From: Algibacter mikhailovii
GTDB taxonomy: Bacteria; Bacteroidota; Bacteroidia; Flavobacteriales; Flavobacteriaceae
Length of the DNA: 64,000 nt
Direction of reading: 5' to 3'
NCBI RefSeq assembly: GCF_014651495.1
Contig: NZ_BMWZ01000005.1
Location: 62,001-126,000 of the forward strand
The translations under genes were made by a program, and so were the position numbers. How positions within the stretch are numbered: the first letter of the stretch is position 1; every line of letters starts with the position of its first letter. Positions 47,698 to 56,445 of the stretch are shown piece by piece. The notes beneath the pieces are model-generated. The model was not told the origin of the DNA, made no database searches, and saw only the letters and a list, made by a program, of their open reading frames with translations.

Positions 47698-49545
47698 TTA
47701 ACCAACACCAGGTACCATGGTGTCTTCAGCAACTGCAATTTCCCAGTCATTATTGTTGTCATCAACATCGTCTGTGGGGGCGTTATCTAAATAATTTTGA
47801 GCATTAAAACGATAACGTCTATCGGCCCCAACCAATGGAAATACGTTTCCAATAGTTTCATTAACAACGGGAGAGCTCCAATAGGTATAGTAATAATAAT
47901 TTGGTTTTAATGGGGTTGTTTTGTTTAAAACACAGGATCCTGACGGGCCTAAGGTGATCGTGCCGTTTGAATTATTTTGTACAAAGTTACCTTGATGCTC
48001 AACCATTAATGTGCCATTTATGACCGCATCGTTTTGTATGGCGAGAAATGTTCCATTTTCAACAGTGAGAGTAAATCCGTAGTCTACAGTCAAACTACAG
48101 GCCATTAAACTATTAATACTTGTACTGTAGTTTGAGGAAATTTTAATATGCTTACTCATATCGGGATCCCCATTAGACCATGAAGAACCATTCCAAATTG
48201 TTGTGCTAAAACAAGTATTGGGCGTTGTACAGGAAATAGAACCGCTTGAGATACCTAATGTTTGACGTATGGTATCGTCACCAGTCCAATTTAAGGGATC
48301 AACGGTTGCCGCTAGGATTAAAGACTGATTGCTGGTAACGCTATAATTATAAATACAGTTGTCTTTATTAAAAGCTACGGCATTAATACCGTTAGTTAAG
48401 CCTGCTGGCACGGCGCTATTTTTATTGTCTACAGCATCAGTCCATCCATTGCTATTACCAAAATGAAGCGCATATTTTAATTGCGGGGTCCATATGTTGC
48501 TTTGAAACGCAATAATTTGATCGCCGCCAGTTTCATTAAATAGAAAGCCATCTTCTGATTCAACGGCTTCCCCAAGTGTTGCAGACCATATATTACCACC
48601 AGCTCCTGTAATAATAATCTCTGTACCACAATTTAAATCGCTGGTAGCAGTCCATTTTACAATACCTTCTGGCACAGGATCATTTGAACTGTCAAGAATA
48701 AAAGTACCTGTGGTATCCCAACTTTTATCGGTAAAATTAATTTCAGTCCCACGCAATATATCAGTCAACAGAATAAAAGAGAATTGGTCAGAATCAGTTG
48801 TATTGACGCCCGTTATGGCGAGGTCACCTTCTTCTAGTATGGTGGTGTCACAAGTAAAAACTCCTCCTCCTGGAATGCCTAAGGTTTGATAGTTACTACT
48901 GCTACCAAGCCATTCATTAGGATTAACAAGAGCTGCTAAAATCAAATTGGTGTTGCCTAAAATGTTATAATTATAAACAATATTATCCCTAGAAATATGA
49001 ACGGCATTGATGCCGTCAGTTAAGCCTGTTGGTAAGGCGCTCTGGTTAGTGTTGACGGCATCAGTCCAATTAGAGCCGTTGGCAAAATGAAGCGCAAATA
49101 GGAATTCAGGAACTAATGTAGTGCCTTGAAAGGCGATAATTTGGTCGCCTGACCGTGAAAGCGTAAAACCTTGATCTGATTCAAGGGCTGTACCAACGGC
49201 TGGTGATACGGACCAATTATTGCTACCAGTATCTGTAATAATAATCTCTGTACCACAGTTTAAAGAACTGCTAGCTGTCCAGGTTATCATACCTTCACTA
49301 AGTAGGGCGCCATCTGTGCTAACATTATAAAATCTGCCGCTGGCTAGCCAGCCCGTATCTGTAAAATTAATAATGGTGCCATCTTCTACATCAGTTAATA
49401 ATACAAAAGAGAAGGCATCGCTAGAATCTCCTTCAATTCCTGAATTTACTCCTGTTATTGCAAGCTCACCGGCTCCAAGACTAGTTTGCCCAAACCCAAG
49501 ACCAAAAGTTAACATTGAGAATATAAATGAAGTTATTTTTTTCAT
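47698..49545 (-). CDS. T9SS substrate paralogue B, truncated before its sorting domain
   Basis: 615 residues from ATG 49545 (MKKITSFIFSMLTFGLGFGQ, signal peptide); the open frame reaches upstream to 49590 but that start gives no signal peptide. Residues 24-228 and 237-437 are two copies of the module present once in paralogue A (LGAGELAITGVN and LEEGDLAITGVN, each with INFTD, LNCGTEIIIT, GDQIIAFQ and WTDAV). It then has WNGSSWSNGDPDMSKHI and YYYYTYWSSPVVNET and stops at MVPGVG. As written the product would reach the periplasm but lacks the T9SS C-terminal signal, so it could not be put on the surface. Confidence 0.8.
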   Translation of the reverse strand: MKKITSFIFSMLTFGLGFGQTSLGAGELAITGVNSGIEGDSSDAFSFVLLTDVEDGTIINFTDTGWLASGRFYNVSTDGALLSEGMITWTASSSLNCGTEIIITDTGSNNWSVSPAVGTALESDQGFTLSRSGDQIIAFQGTTLVPEFLFALHFANGSNWTDAVNTNQSALPTGLTDGINAVHISRDNIVYNYNILGNTNLILAALVNPNEWLGSSSNYQTLGIPGGGVFTCDTTILEEGDLAITGVNTTDSDQFSFILLTDILRGTEINFTDKSWDTTGTFILDSSNDPVPEGIVKWTATSDLNCGTEIIITGAGGNIWSATLGEAVESEDGFLFNETGGDQIIAFQSNIWTPQLKYALHFGNSNGWTDAVDNKNSAVPAGLTNGINAVAFNKDNCIYNYSVTSNQSLILAATVDPLNWTGDDTIRQTLGISSGSISCTTPNTCFSTTIWNGSSWSNGDPDMSKHIKISSNYSTSINSLMACSLTVDYGFTLTVENGTFLAIQNDAVINGTLMVEHQGNFVQNNSNGTITLGPSGSCVLNKTTPLKPNYYYYTYWSSPVVNETIGNVFPLVGADRRYRFNAQNYLDNAPTDDVDDNNNDWEIAVAEDTMVPGVG

Positions 49546-49626
49546 AATGGCAGAATTTCCTGTAAATTGGATTTCTATGTCAGAATACACTTATGATAAA
49601 GATAGGTTTTTATTTTTTGTAATCCA

Positions 49627-50100
49627 ATGATTACAAAAAAAACATACACGGTAAAAGAGGCTACAAAAAAATTAGAACACTATTGTGCCTATCAAGAACG
49701 CTGTCATCAAGAGGTGCGTCAAAAGTTAATAGCCATGGCTATGATTCCAGAAGCTATAGATGTAATTATTGTGCATCTTTTAGAGCATAATTACCTTAAT
49801 GAAACACGTTTTGCTCAAGTTTTTGTGAGTGGAAAGTTTAGAATAAAGCACTGGGGAAGGCGGCGGCTAACTCTAGAATTAAAGAAAAGAGATATTTCAG
49901 TGTATAATATCAATAAGGGGCTAGCTGAAATTGATGATATAGAATATTTGGAGGTTTTTAATCAACTTGCTGAAAAAAGAGTTGAGACCATAAAGGAAAC
50001 ACAGGTATATAAAAAGCGCAAAAAGTTTATAGATTATTTTTTATATCGTGGTTGGGAGTCTCATTTGGTATATGATAAGGCGCAAGAACTCATTAAGTAA
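49627..50100 (+). CDS. recX: Regulatory protein RecX
   Basis: 157 residues, helical throughout. It has the RecX pattern: TVKEATKKLEHYCAYQERCHQEVRQKL, a second block with LLEHNYLNETRFAQVFVSGK and WGRRRLTLELKKRDI, and the terminal FLYRGWESHLVYDKAQELI. RecX binds RecA filaments and limits their growth. No recA is adjacent. Divergent from paralogue B. Confidence 0.92.
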   Translation: MITKKTYTVKEATKKLEHYCAYQERCHQEVRQKLIAMAMIPEAIDVIIVHLLEHNYLNETRFAQVFVSGKFRIKHWGRRRLTLELKKRDISVYNINKGLAEIDDIEYLEVFNQLAEKRVETIKETQVYKKRKKFIDYFLYRGWESHLVYDKAQELIK

Positions 50101-50120
50101 ATTAACTAGTGCACCCAATA

Positions 50121-50154
50121 AAAAAGCCCTGTTATATGTATAACAGGGCTTTTT
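50121..50154. terminator. Bidirectional terminator between recX and the outer-membrane protein gene
   Basis: AAAAAGCCCTGTTATA faces TATAACAGGGCTTTTT, a near-perfect 34-base palindrome in a convergent gap. Confidence 0.88.
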
Positions 50155-50171
50155 TACAATATTACATTGTC

Positions 50172-50663
50172 TTATAAGTTAAACGAAGCACCTATATTTA
50201 CTGTAAATTGATTGTTTAGTTCTTCAGCAGGTGTTAACGTCCCAGATTTGTATTTTGCTATAGGTGTATTAAATTCAGTGAAAAGACCAAAGCCAGAACT
50301 AAAAAAATATCGAACACCAAGATGCCCACCAAAATTTCTAAGACCTAAACTTAATCCAGGATATAAATCGAAATTATCATCAATATTAATCACATTTCCT
50401 AAGTTGGCATTAAACCGACCTCTTACGTCAAAGCGGTCTATGAATTCAGCATTAATAATATCGTTAACGCCTAAAGCGTAAGATGATGAAATACCTAAGG
50501 ATATATTCTCCCCAATACCAAAGTCATAACTGGCATTTATACCGGTAGCATTATTTTGTAAATTAACACCTAATTGAAATTTGTTATCTCCTTTGCCAAT
50601 AAAAGCTTGAGAATTGACTATAGTAATACTTAAAAGTATGGCTATAAAAAGTAGTTTTTTCAT
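50172..50663 (-). CDS. Small outer-membrane beta-barrel protein, resembles DUF6646
   Basis: 163 residues with a signal peptide (KKLLFIAILLSITIVNSQA). The mature part AFIGKGDNKFQLGVNLQ, YDFGIGENISLGISSSYALGV and LYPGLSLGLRNFGGHLGVRYFF reads as eight amphipathic strands with a C-terminal NIGASFNL. This resembles the flavobacterial family DUF6646. Probably structural; function unknown. Confidence 0.7.
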   Translation of the reverse strand: MKKLLFIAILLSITIVNSQAFIGKGDNKFQLGVNLQNNATGINASYDFGIGENISLGISSSYALGVNDIINAEFIDRFDVRGRFNANLGNVINIDDNFDLYPGLSLGLRNFGGHLGVRYFFSSGFGLFTEFNTPIAKYKSGTLTPAEELNNQFTVNIGASFNL

Positions 50664-50688
50664 GATTTGAGTTTGTTGTATGAACAGG

Positions 50689-50696
50689 CAAAGATA
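50689..50696 (-). promoter_or_regulatory. -7 promoter element for the outer-membrane protein gene
   Basis: CAAAGATA on the plus strand reads TATCTTTG, an exact TAnnTTTG, 26 bases before the ATG. Confidence 0.5.
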
Positions 50697-50725
50697 TTAT
50701 AAGTTCATGAATATCAAGCCAAATA

Positions 50726-51586
50726 TTACAAATGCTTATGCGTGCGCATTATAGCTTGGTCGTTTTTCCAATCTATCCACTGCTGTCCTTTAATTCTACG
50801 CATGATATTATCAAAACTGCGCATAATGAAAACATTATAGACGGCTTTACCAAAGTTTTTTGGATTTCTTGCTATGGCTCGTAAACTCATTGAAAATCCA
50901 GGTGTAATATAACGCATATAGTGCCAGTAGCCTTCAGGCATGTAAAGCACCTCACCGTGATTAAGTTCGGTTTTGTATCCCTTAGCTTTTTTTAATAAGG
51001 GCCATTTTTCAAAATCAGGATTTTTAAAGTCAATGTCTTCTCTAGTGATTAGAGAGTGTGGTATTTTGTATAAAAAATCGTTCTGGTCTTGATCAAATAG
51101 GATGCATTGCTTTTTACCCTCAAAATGAAAATGAAAAATATTTGCCAAATCAATATCATAATGCATGAAGGTATGTGAATCTTGTCCACCAAAAAAAAGC
51201 ATGGGCATGCCTTTCATAAGTCGTAATCCAAAATCGGGAAACGTAAAATCCTTTTGAAGCGCAGGGATCTCTTTCAGCGCATTCCACAAAAAAATACGGT
51301 ATTTAGTGGGTTCGCGTTTTAAAAGATCTATATAGTCTTTTAGCTTCATTTTAGCATGGGGCTCATTAAACCCATCTTTGTAGTCTACTGGTCTATCGTC
51401 ATAGAGGGGGATTGTTAAATCACCTCCCATTTTTTTCATATAGTCTAAATTCCATTTGCTGTAAGCCGGCCAATCTTTTATGACCTGCTCTATGACCACA
51501 GGTTTTTGTGGTTTAAAATAGTGCTTTAAGAAATCTTCCTTGGTAATGGTTTTTACTCTTGGAATGTCTTGTAAGTTTAATGACAA
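50726..51586 (-). CDS. JmjC-like cupin domain protein, putative 2-oxoglutarate/Fe(II) oxygenase
   Basis: 286 residues. The likely start is TTG at 51586: no in-frame ATG precedes it and MSLNLQDIPRVKTITKEDFLKHYF is the usual opening of the family. The metal triad fits JmjC hydroxylases: His and Asp in MHYDID and the distal His in YMPEGYWHYMRY. GGQDSHTFMHYD and PVVIEQVIKDWPAYSKW are also characteristic. Homologues hydroxylate ribosomal proteins or other targets; the substrate here is unknown. The last 50 residues are helical and basic. Confidence 0.8.
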   Translation of the reverse strand: MSLNLQDIPRVKTITKEDFLKHYFKPQKPVVIEQVIKDWPAYSKWNLDYMKKMGGDLTIPLYDDRPVDYKDGFNEPHAKMKLKDYIDLLKREPTKYRIFLWNALKEIPALQKDFTFPDFGLRLMKGMPMLFFGGQDSHTFMHYDIDLANIFHFHFEGKKQCILFDQDQNDFLYKIPHSLITREDIDFKNPDFEKWPLLKKAKGYKTELNHGEVLYMPEGYWHYMRYITPGFSMSLRAIARNPKNFGKAVYNVFIMRSFDNIMRRIKGQQWIDWKNDQAIMRTHKHL

Positions 51587-51605
51587 AGCGTGATAGTTTT
51601 GACTT

Positions 51606-51613
51606 CAAAGTTA
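51606..51613 (-). promoter_or_regulatory. -7 promoter element for the JmjC-like gene
   Basis: CAAAGTTA on the plus strand reads TAACTTTG, exact TAnnTTTG, 20 bases ahead of the TTG start. This supports that start because the leader is then very short. Confidence 0.45.
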
Positions 51614-51635
51614 AAAAAACGTTATAAAACAAAAA

Positions 51636-51662
51636 ACACCCTCATGATATAAATGAAGGTGT
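51636..51662 (-). terminator. Terminator after bioB
   Basis: On the minus strand ACACCTTCAT pairs with ATGAGGGTGT with one mismatch, followed by a T-run (TTTTTTGTTTT). Confidence 0.65.
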
Positions 51663-51688
51663 ATTTTGTAATTGTTATATCGCTTAAA

Positions 51689-52783
51689 CTATTTTAAAGC
51701 TTTGGCTTTAACCTTTGCAGCTTCATTACGCTCAATGGTATGATCTGGTCTAGTCCATTTTGGCTTTTCACCTAATGATTGATATTCAGAATTTTGGGCT
51801 TCAACAGTTTGTGGTTGCACCTTTTTAGTAAAAGGTTTTTGTGGGTTTAAACCAAGTTCCTCAAACATTTTCATATCCTCATTCACATCTGGGTTAGGTG
51901 TGGTTAAAAGTTTATCACCTGCAAAAATAGAGTTCGCTCCAGCAAAGAAACACATGGCTTGACCTTCTCTAGTCATCTGTGTTCTACCAGCACTTAAGCG
52001 TACTTGAGTTTCCGGCATCACAATTCTAGTTGTTGCTACCATACGTACCATATCCCAAATCGATACTGGTTTTTGATCTTCAAGAGGGGTGCCTTCAACC
52101 GCTACCAAAGCATTAATAGGAGTCGATTCGGGCTGTGGGTTTAATGTAGAAAGAGCTACTAACATACCTGCCCTGTCTTCAATGTTTTCACCCATGCCTA
52201 TAATACCACCGCTACACACAGTGACATTGGTTTTACGCACATTATCTATGGTGTCTAAACGGTCTTGATATCCTCTAGTGGAGATGACTTCTTTATAATA
52301 TTCTTCCGAAGAATCTAAATTATGATTGTAAGCGTATAAACCAGCTTCGGCTAAACGTTGCGCTTGATTTTCTGTAACCATACCCAATGTACAGCAAACT
52401 TCCATCTCTAATTTATTAATGGTACGCACCATTTCAAGAACTTGATCAAACTCTTCACCGTCTTTAACATTTCGCCAAGCTGCTCCCATACAAACACGAG
52501 AACTACCTGTCGATTTTGCACGTAAAGCTTGTGCTTTTACCTGCTGAACAGACATTAAATCATTCCCTTCAATATCGGTATGATATCGTGCGGCCTGTGG
52601 GCAATAGCCACAATCTTCAGAACAACCTCCCGTTTTAATAGATAGTAAGGTGCTTACTTGAACCACATTTGGATCGTGATTTACTCTGTGAACCGTTGCC
52701 GCTTCATAAAGTAACTCCATAAATGGTTTGTTATATATCTCAAGAATTTCTTCTTTGGTCCAGTTGTGTCTAGTCGCGCTCAT
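51689..52783 (-). CDS. bioB: Biotin synthase
   Basis: 364 residues. Radical SAM enzyme that inserts sulfur into dethiobiotin. The [4Fe-4S] motif CxxxCxxC is Cys54, Cys58, Cys61 (CSEDCGYC). Other family marks are VCMGAAWRN, CCTLGM, YNHNLDSSEEYY, SGGIIGMGE and LSAGRTQM, which include ligands of the auxiliary [2Fe-2S] cluster. The C-terminal 45 residues after PQKPFTKKV are a lysine/glutamate-rich extension. It is separated from the bioF-bioD-bioA part by the ketoacyl synthase and NfeD-flotillin genes. Confidence 0.97.
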   Translation of the reverse strand: MSATRHNWTKEEILEIYNKPFMELLYEAATVHRVNHDPNVVQVSTLLSIKTGGCSEDCGYCPQAARYHTDIEGNDLMSVQQVKAQALRAKSTGSSRVCMGAAWRNVKDGEEFDQVLEMVRTINKLEMEVCCTLGMVTENQAQRLAEAGLYAYNHNLDSSEEYYKEVISTRGYQDRLDTIDNVRKTNVTVCSGGIIGMGENIEDRAGMLVALSTLNPQPESTPINALVAVEGTPLEDQKPVSIWDMVRMVATTRIVMPETQVRLSAGRTQMTREGQAMCFFAGANSIFAGDKLLTTPNPDVNEDMKMFEELGLNPQKPFTKKVQPQTVEAQNSEYQSLGEKPKWTRPDHTIERNEAAKVKAKALK

Positions 52784-52809
52784 AATTTTGAATAAGGTTG
52801 TAAAAGTAG

Positions 52810-52836
52810 AAAATTCCGCTGTAAAAGCGGAATTTT
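52810..52836 (-). terminator. Terminator after the flotillin gene
   Basis: AAAATTCCGCT / AGCGGAATTTT stem, 11 bp, loop GTAAA, with T-rich sequence following on the minus strand. It suggests bioB has its own promoter in the remaining 27 bases or is reached by readthrough. Confidence 0.75.
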
Positions 52837-52840
52837 AATC

Positions 52841-54487
52841 TTATTCTTTACCTTTAGAATTATCAACATCCTTTTTGGGAGGGCTAGTTTTTGGCTTTGT
52901 TTCTACTGTTTCTGCTTCAACTTCTTTTCCACTCAGATATTCCGGTAATGTCATACCTGCCATATTGAACATGTCTTGTAATGGCGGAACAGATTTATAC
53001 ATACCAGATAAGAAATTGGCTGTAGAAGACTTGCCGTCTTTTGAGCCACCATTTTCCCAAACAGTCACCTTGTCAATTTTTATGTTTTTAATGGCTTCAG
53101 CCTGAGTTTTCACTAACTCTGGTAACTTGTCTGCAATAAGTAATAATACAGCATCTTTAGAGTCATTACCTGCAGCTTTTACAATTTGATCTAAACCAGC
53201 TGCTTGTTTTGTTAATACTTCATATAGGCCTTCAGCCTCAGCTTGGGCTTTCAATAGGATAGCATCAGCTTCACCTTTAGCTATTCTACGTATGTTTTCA
53301 GCTTCAGCTTCCGCATCTATTTCTACTTTACGCTTGTCAATTTCAGCAGGCACAATAATGTCAGCCAATTGCGAAGAGCGTTCTCTTTCTGCTCTAGCTT
53401 CCTCTGCTTCTCTCTCAGCTGCATAGGCTTCTTCTAAAGCTTTTGCAGCCTGAACTTTTTCAGATGCAATAGCACGTTTTTCTGCTTCAGCTTCACGTTC
53501 TCTACGTTGAGCATCGGATTCAGCAATAGAAATTTTTGCAATATTTTCTCCATCAATCGCTCGGGCATTAGCTTCTGATGTTTTTATTCTTTCTTCTTTT
53601 AATGCTTCAGCTTCACCAATTTTGGCTAAGGCGACTGCACTTGCGGTTTGTATGCGCTCATTTTGATTCGCATTAGCTTCTCCAATTTTAGCTTGAGCAT
53701 TGGCTGCGGCTACTTGAGTTCTTTCATTTTGCATAGCATTAGCCTCACCAATTTTAGCTTTGGCGTTTAATTCGGCAACTTGAGTTCTTTCATCTTGTAC
53801 CGCATTAGCTTCACCAATAGAACCGTCCCTAGTTTTTTCAGCTACCGATTTACGTGCTGCATTTATGGCATGAGCAGCAGCTTCTTTTCCTAAAGCTTCA
53901 ATATATCCGGATTCATCAACAATATCTGTAATGTTTACGTTAATTAGCTTTAATCCAACTTTTTTAAGTTCAGATTCAACACTCTTTGAAATATTGGTTA
54001 AAAATTTGTCCCTATCTGAGTTGATCTCTTCAATATCCATTGAAGCCACCACCAAACGTAACTGACCAAAAATAATTTCTTGAGCCAACTCTTGAATTTC
54101 ATTTTGTCCTAAGCCTAATAACCGTTCAGCAGCATTTTGCATAATACCTGGTTCGGTAGAAATACCAATAGTAAAACGAGAGGGCACATTAACACGAATA
54201 TTTTGTTTGGATAGCGCGTTTATGAGATTAACTTCAATAGATATAGGTGTTAAATCTAGAAATTCATAATCTTGGATTACTGGTAATATAAAGGCCGCAC
54301 CACCATGGATACATTTGGCCGATTGTCCACCACCAACTTTACCATAAACCACTAAAATGCGATCTGACGGACAGCGTTTGTAACGTCTTATTAAAATGAT
54401 GAAAAAGACAAAAACAAAAAAGATAGCGGCAATAATAGCCATGGGCAAGCCTAGATTAAAGGCTTGTAAAGAAAATGTTAAATACAT
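52841..54487 (-). CDS. Flotillin-like membrane scaffold protein
   Basis: 548 residues. One N-terminal membrane segment (about 13-33), an SPFH/PHB domain (about 40-215: PSDRILVVYGKVGGGQSAKCIHGG, VNVTDI-like NVNITDIVD), then a long Ala/Glu-rich coiled coil (216-430) and a C-terminal tail with KPKTSPPKKD. The coil starts with four tandem 22-residue repeats (224-311), each opening IGEA. Bacterial flotillins organise ordered membrane regions and pair with NfeD-type proteins, as does the gene 3 bases upstream. Confidence 0.9.
   Translation of the reverse strand: MYLTFSLQAFNLGLPMAIIAAIFFVFVFFIILIRRYKRCPSDRILVVYGKVGGGQSAKCIHGGAAFILPVIQDYEFLDLTPISIEVNLINALSKQNIRVNVPSRFTIGISTEPGIMQNAAERLLGLGQNEIQELAQEIIFGQLRLVVASMDIEEINSDRDKFLTNISKSVESELKKVGLKLINVNITDIVDESGYIEALGKEAAAHAINAARKSVAEKTRDGSIGEANAVQDERTQVAELNAKAKIGEANAMQNERTQVAAANAQAKIGEANANQNERIQTASAVALAKIGEAEALKEERIKTSEANARAIDGENIAKISIAESDAQRREREAEAEKRAIASEKVQAAKALEEAYAAEREAEEARAERERSSQLADIIVPAEIDKRKVEIDAEAEAENIRRIAKGEADAILLKAQAEAEGLYEVLTKQAAGLDQIVKAAGNDSKDAVLLLIADKLPELVKTQAEAIKNIKIDKVTVWENGGSKDGKSSTANFLSGMYKSVPPLQDMFNMAGMTLPEYLSGKEVEAETVETKPKTSPPKKDVDNSKGKE
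53555..53818 (-). repeat. Four in-frame 66-base repeats inside the flotillin gene
   Basis: Encodes residues 224-245, 246-267, 268-289 and 290-311. Each unit follows IGEANAxQNERTQVAxANAxAK, with the fourth the most diverged. The period of 22 residues corresponds to two 11-residue coiled-coil turns. Recent unequal expansion is likely for units 1-3. Confidence 0.85.
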
Positions 54488-54490
54488 ATG

Positions 54491-55060
54491 TTACTTGTTA
54501 AGTTGTTCTACAATTAAAATACCATTATCGGTTACAGATGTTACCGAAATTACAGTTCCTGATTTTAAATCGACTTGGGCATCTGTTAAAGCTTCAAGTT
54601 CTCTTAAAGCGCCTTGAATGCGGATATGGGCTTTTCCAATGCTTGATCTGTTAGCCCCTATAGTTAGGTATACTTCGCCTACGCCGCCTATCGCGTTTTT
54701 GTAATTTAAAGTACCACTATGGTTTAGTTTATTCATATAATAAAACATGCCTGCCATTATGGCCATCATAATTAAACCAGCGATTAAGGCAATAATGATG
54801 GTTAATGGTTTTGATAAACCGGCATCTATGCATGCAATACCACTCCAGCCAAAAAGGGTGAAAAAGCCAACCAAATTTTTGAATGTGATAAATTGAAAAC
54901 CAATGCCCGTATCGGTTTCTATTTCGGCGTCAGTATCTAAATCAGCAGAGTCGCCTCCTATAAATGTGGTCATGATAATAAAAACAAATATTACCGACCC
55001 CAATAAAGCAATGCTCCAAAATATCTTTGGGAAAAGTTCTAAACTCGAGTACCACTCCAT
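54491..55060 (-). CDS. NfeD-like membrane protein with OB-fold domain
   Basis: 189 residues. Three hydrophobic segments (about 10-33, 58-77 and 87-108), an acidic patch between the first two (DSADLDTDAEIETDTG), and a C-terminal OB-fold (GGVGEVYLTIGANRSSIGKAHIRI, GTVISVTSVTDNGILIVEQ). This is the YuaF/YqiJ type that accompanies flotillins and is needed for their clustering. Its stop is 3 bases ahead of the flotillin ATG, so the pair is one unit. Confidence 0.85.
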   Translation of the reverse strand: MEWYSSLELFPKIFWSIALLGSVIFVFIIMTTFIGGDSADLDTDAEIETDTGIGFQFITFKNLVGFFTLFGWSGIACIDAGLSKPLTIIIALIAGLIMMAIMAGMFYYMNKLNHSGTLNYKNAIGGVGEVYLTIGANRSSIGKAHIRIQGALRELEALTDAQVDLKSGTVISVTSVTDNGILIVEQLNK

Positions 55061-55175
55061 AGTATTAAAAATTAAAATAATTAAATAAACGGGTAAATAT
55101 TTGATGATAGCTAGGGCGTAGATTCAAGAAATATTTGAAAAATAAATGTAAGGCTTTTTGTATAATCTTACAATG

Positions 55176-56387
55176 TTAAATTGAAAGTAATATAGAAACG
55201 GCATTGCCACCAAAGCCTACAGCATTAACTAAGACGTTTTTTATTTTTTTTGGTGGTTTAGGGTTGTCTATATAAGGGACACCTATACAGGTTTGATGCT
55301 GAAGCATCAATACCGCGAGTTCAATGTTTAGCGTTCCCGAGGCTCCAAAGGTGTGACCTATCTTCCACTTATTGGTAGTTAAAAAAGGAGTTTTGTTACA
55401 AAATATTTTTTCAATGGCCTTAAATTCTGAAAGATCACCTTTTATTGTACCTGGTGCATGCATGACAATAACATCGACTTCATCGGGGTTGATATCCCCT
55501 AAGGCCATTTTCATGGAGCGCTGAAAGCACTGCGCATCACTAGAAATAGAGATATTGTGTTTTAATAGTTCTGTGGCATATCCAATGCCAACAATGCTAG
55601 CAAGGGCATGGTCTTGCCATCCTTTTTCTAAACAAACCATTGCAGCGCCTTCGCCCAATACCATGGTGTTTTCAGTTTTTTTAAAATCCAATGCACGACA
55701 CGGGTAGTGGTCTGTACGCTTTGAATATATTTTTAAAGCTTGCATTTGGGCAATGGTAAAAGCTGTAAGTGGTGCTTCACTTCCGCCAACCAAAAATTTA
55801 TCACACATGCCGGAATTAATCCAAGCAATACCATTTAACATGCTATGTAAGGCTGTAGAACACGTTATAGAATGACTGATTTCAGGACCTTGGGTCTGTA
55901 AATCGTGTGCCACCCAAGAAGAAATGTTGCCTAATGTGGTGGTTGGAGAACTTAAGGTTTCGGCTTTATTATTTTTTATGAATGAATCATAATAGGTTTC
56001 AAAAAGTTCAGTGGCTCCTCTTGAAGATCCAATATTGATTCCAAAATTGTCTGAACCATCCCAGTTTGCTTGTTTTATAGCTTCCCTCGATGTATAAATA
56101 GCGTATAGAACGGAGTTGTCTAATGATTTGTATTTGCTATCAGATAGCCTTAATTGTTCAATGTCTTGTTTTACTTCATCAGAAATTTTAGATACAAGTA
56201 ACTCTTTTCCTAAAACCTCTTTTGTAGTAATGTGATGCGAATTGTTTAGGTAGCTTTTCCAAACTTCAGTAGATGATTTCCCTAAAGAAGATATAGAGCC
56301 AATGGCTGTTATTGAAATAATATTCTGCAAGGTTTTTAAAAGCTTTTGGCAAAAGTAATGCTTATGCCTCAGTGATAGAAGCGGCAC
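55176..56387 (-). CDS. Beta-ketoacyl-ACP synthase family protein in the biotin locus
   Basis: Up to 403 residues; the open frame begins with GTG at 56387, but homology-like sequence starts at QNIISITAIGSISSLG, so TTG at 56330 (384 residues) is my preferred start. The Cys-His-His triad of condensing enzymes is complete: Cys in SITCSTALHS, His in MHAPGTIKG and His in KIGHTFGASG. The fold is FabF/FabB-like. Lying right after bioA, 58 bases from its stop, it probably makes or processes the pimeloyl chain for biotin; no bioC, bioH or bioZ is visible here. A role in general fatty-acid or polyketide synthesis cannot be excluded. Confidence 0.82.
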   Translation of the reverse strand: MPLLSLRHKHYFCQKLLKTLQNIISITAIGSISSLGKSSTEVWKSYLNNSHHITTKEVLGKELLVSKISDEVKQDIEQLRLSDSKYKSLDNSVLYAIYTSREAIKQANWDGSDNFGINIGSSRGATELFETYYDSFIKNNKAETLSSPTTTLGNISSWVAHDLQTQGPEISHSITCSTALHSMLNGIAWINSGMCDKFLVGGSEAPLTAFTIAQMQALKIYSKRTDHYPCRALDFKKTENTMVLGEGAAMVCLEKGWQDHALASIVGIGYATELLKHNISISSDAQCFQRSMKMALGDINPDEVDVIVMHAPGTIKGDLSEFKAIEKIFCNKTPFLTTNKWKIGHTFGASGTLNIELAVLMLQHQTCIGVPYIDNPKPPKKIKNVLVNAVGFGGNAVSILLSI

Positions 56388-56445
56388 CCATTTTAATTTT
56401 CAAAAAAATAAAAAAAGGCGGTGTCTTGACCTTTATGCTAAGACT

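Noticed and set aside
53555-53818. Regular 66-base repeats that could look like a CRISPR-type array
   Set aside because: They are in-frame coding repeats of the flotillin coiled coil; there are no variable spacers.
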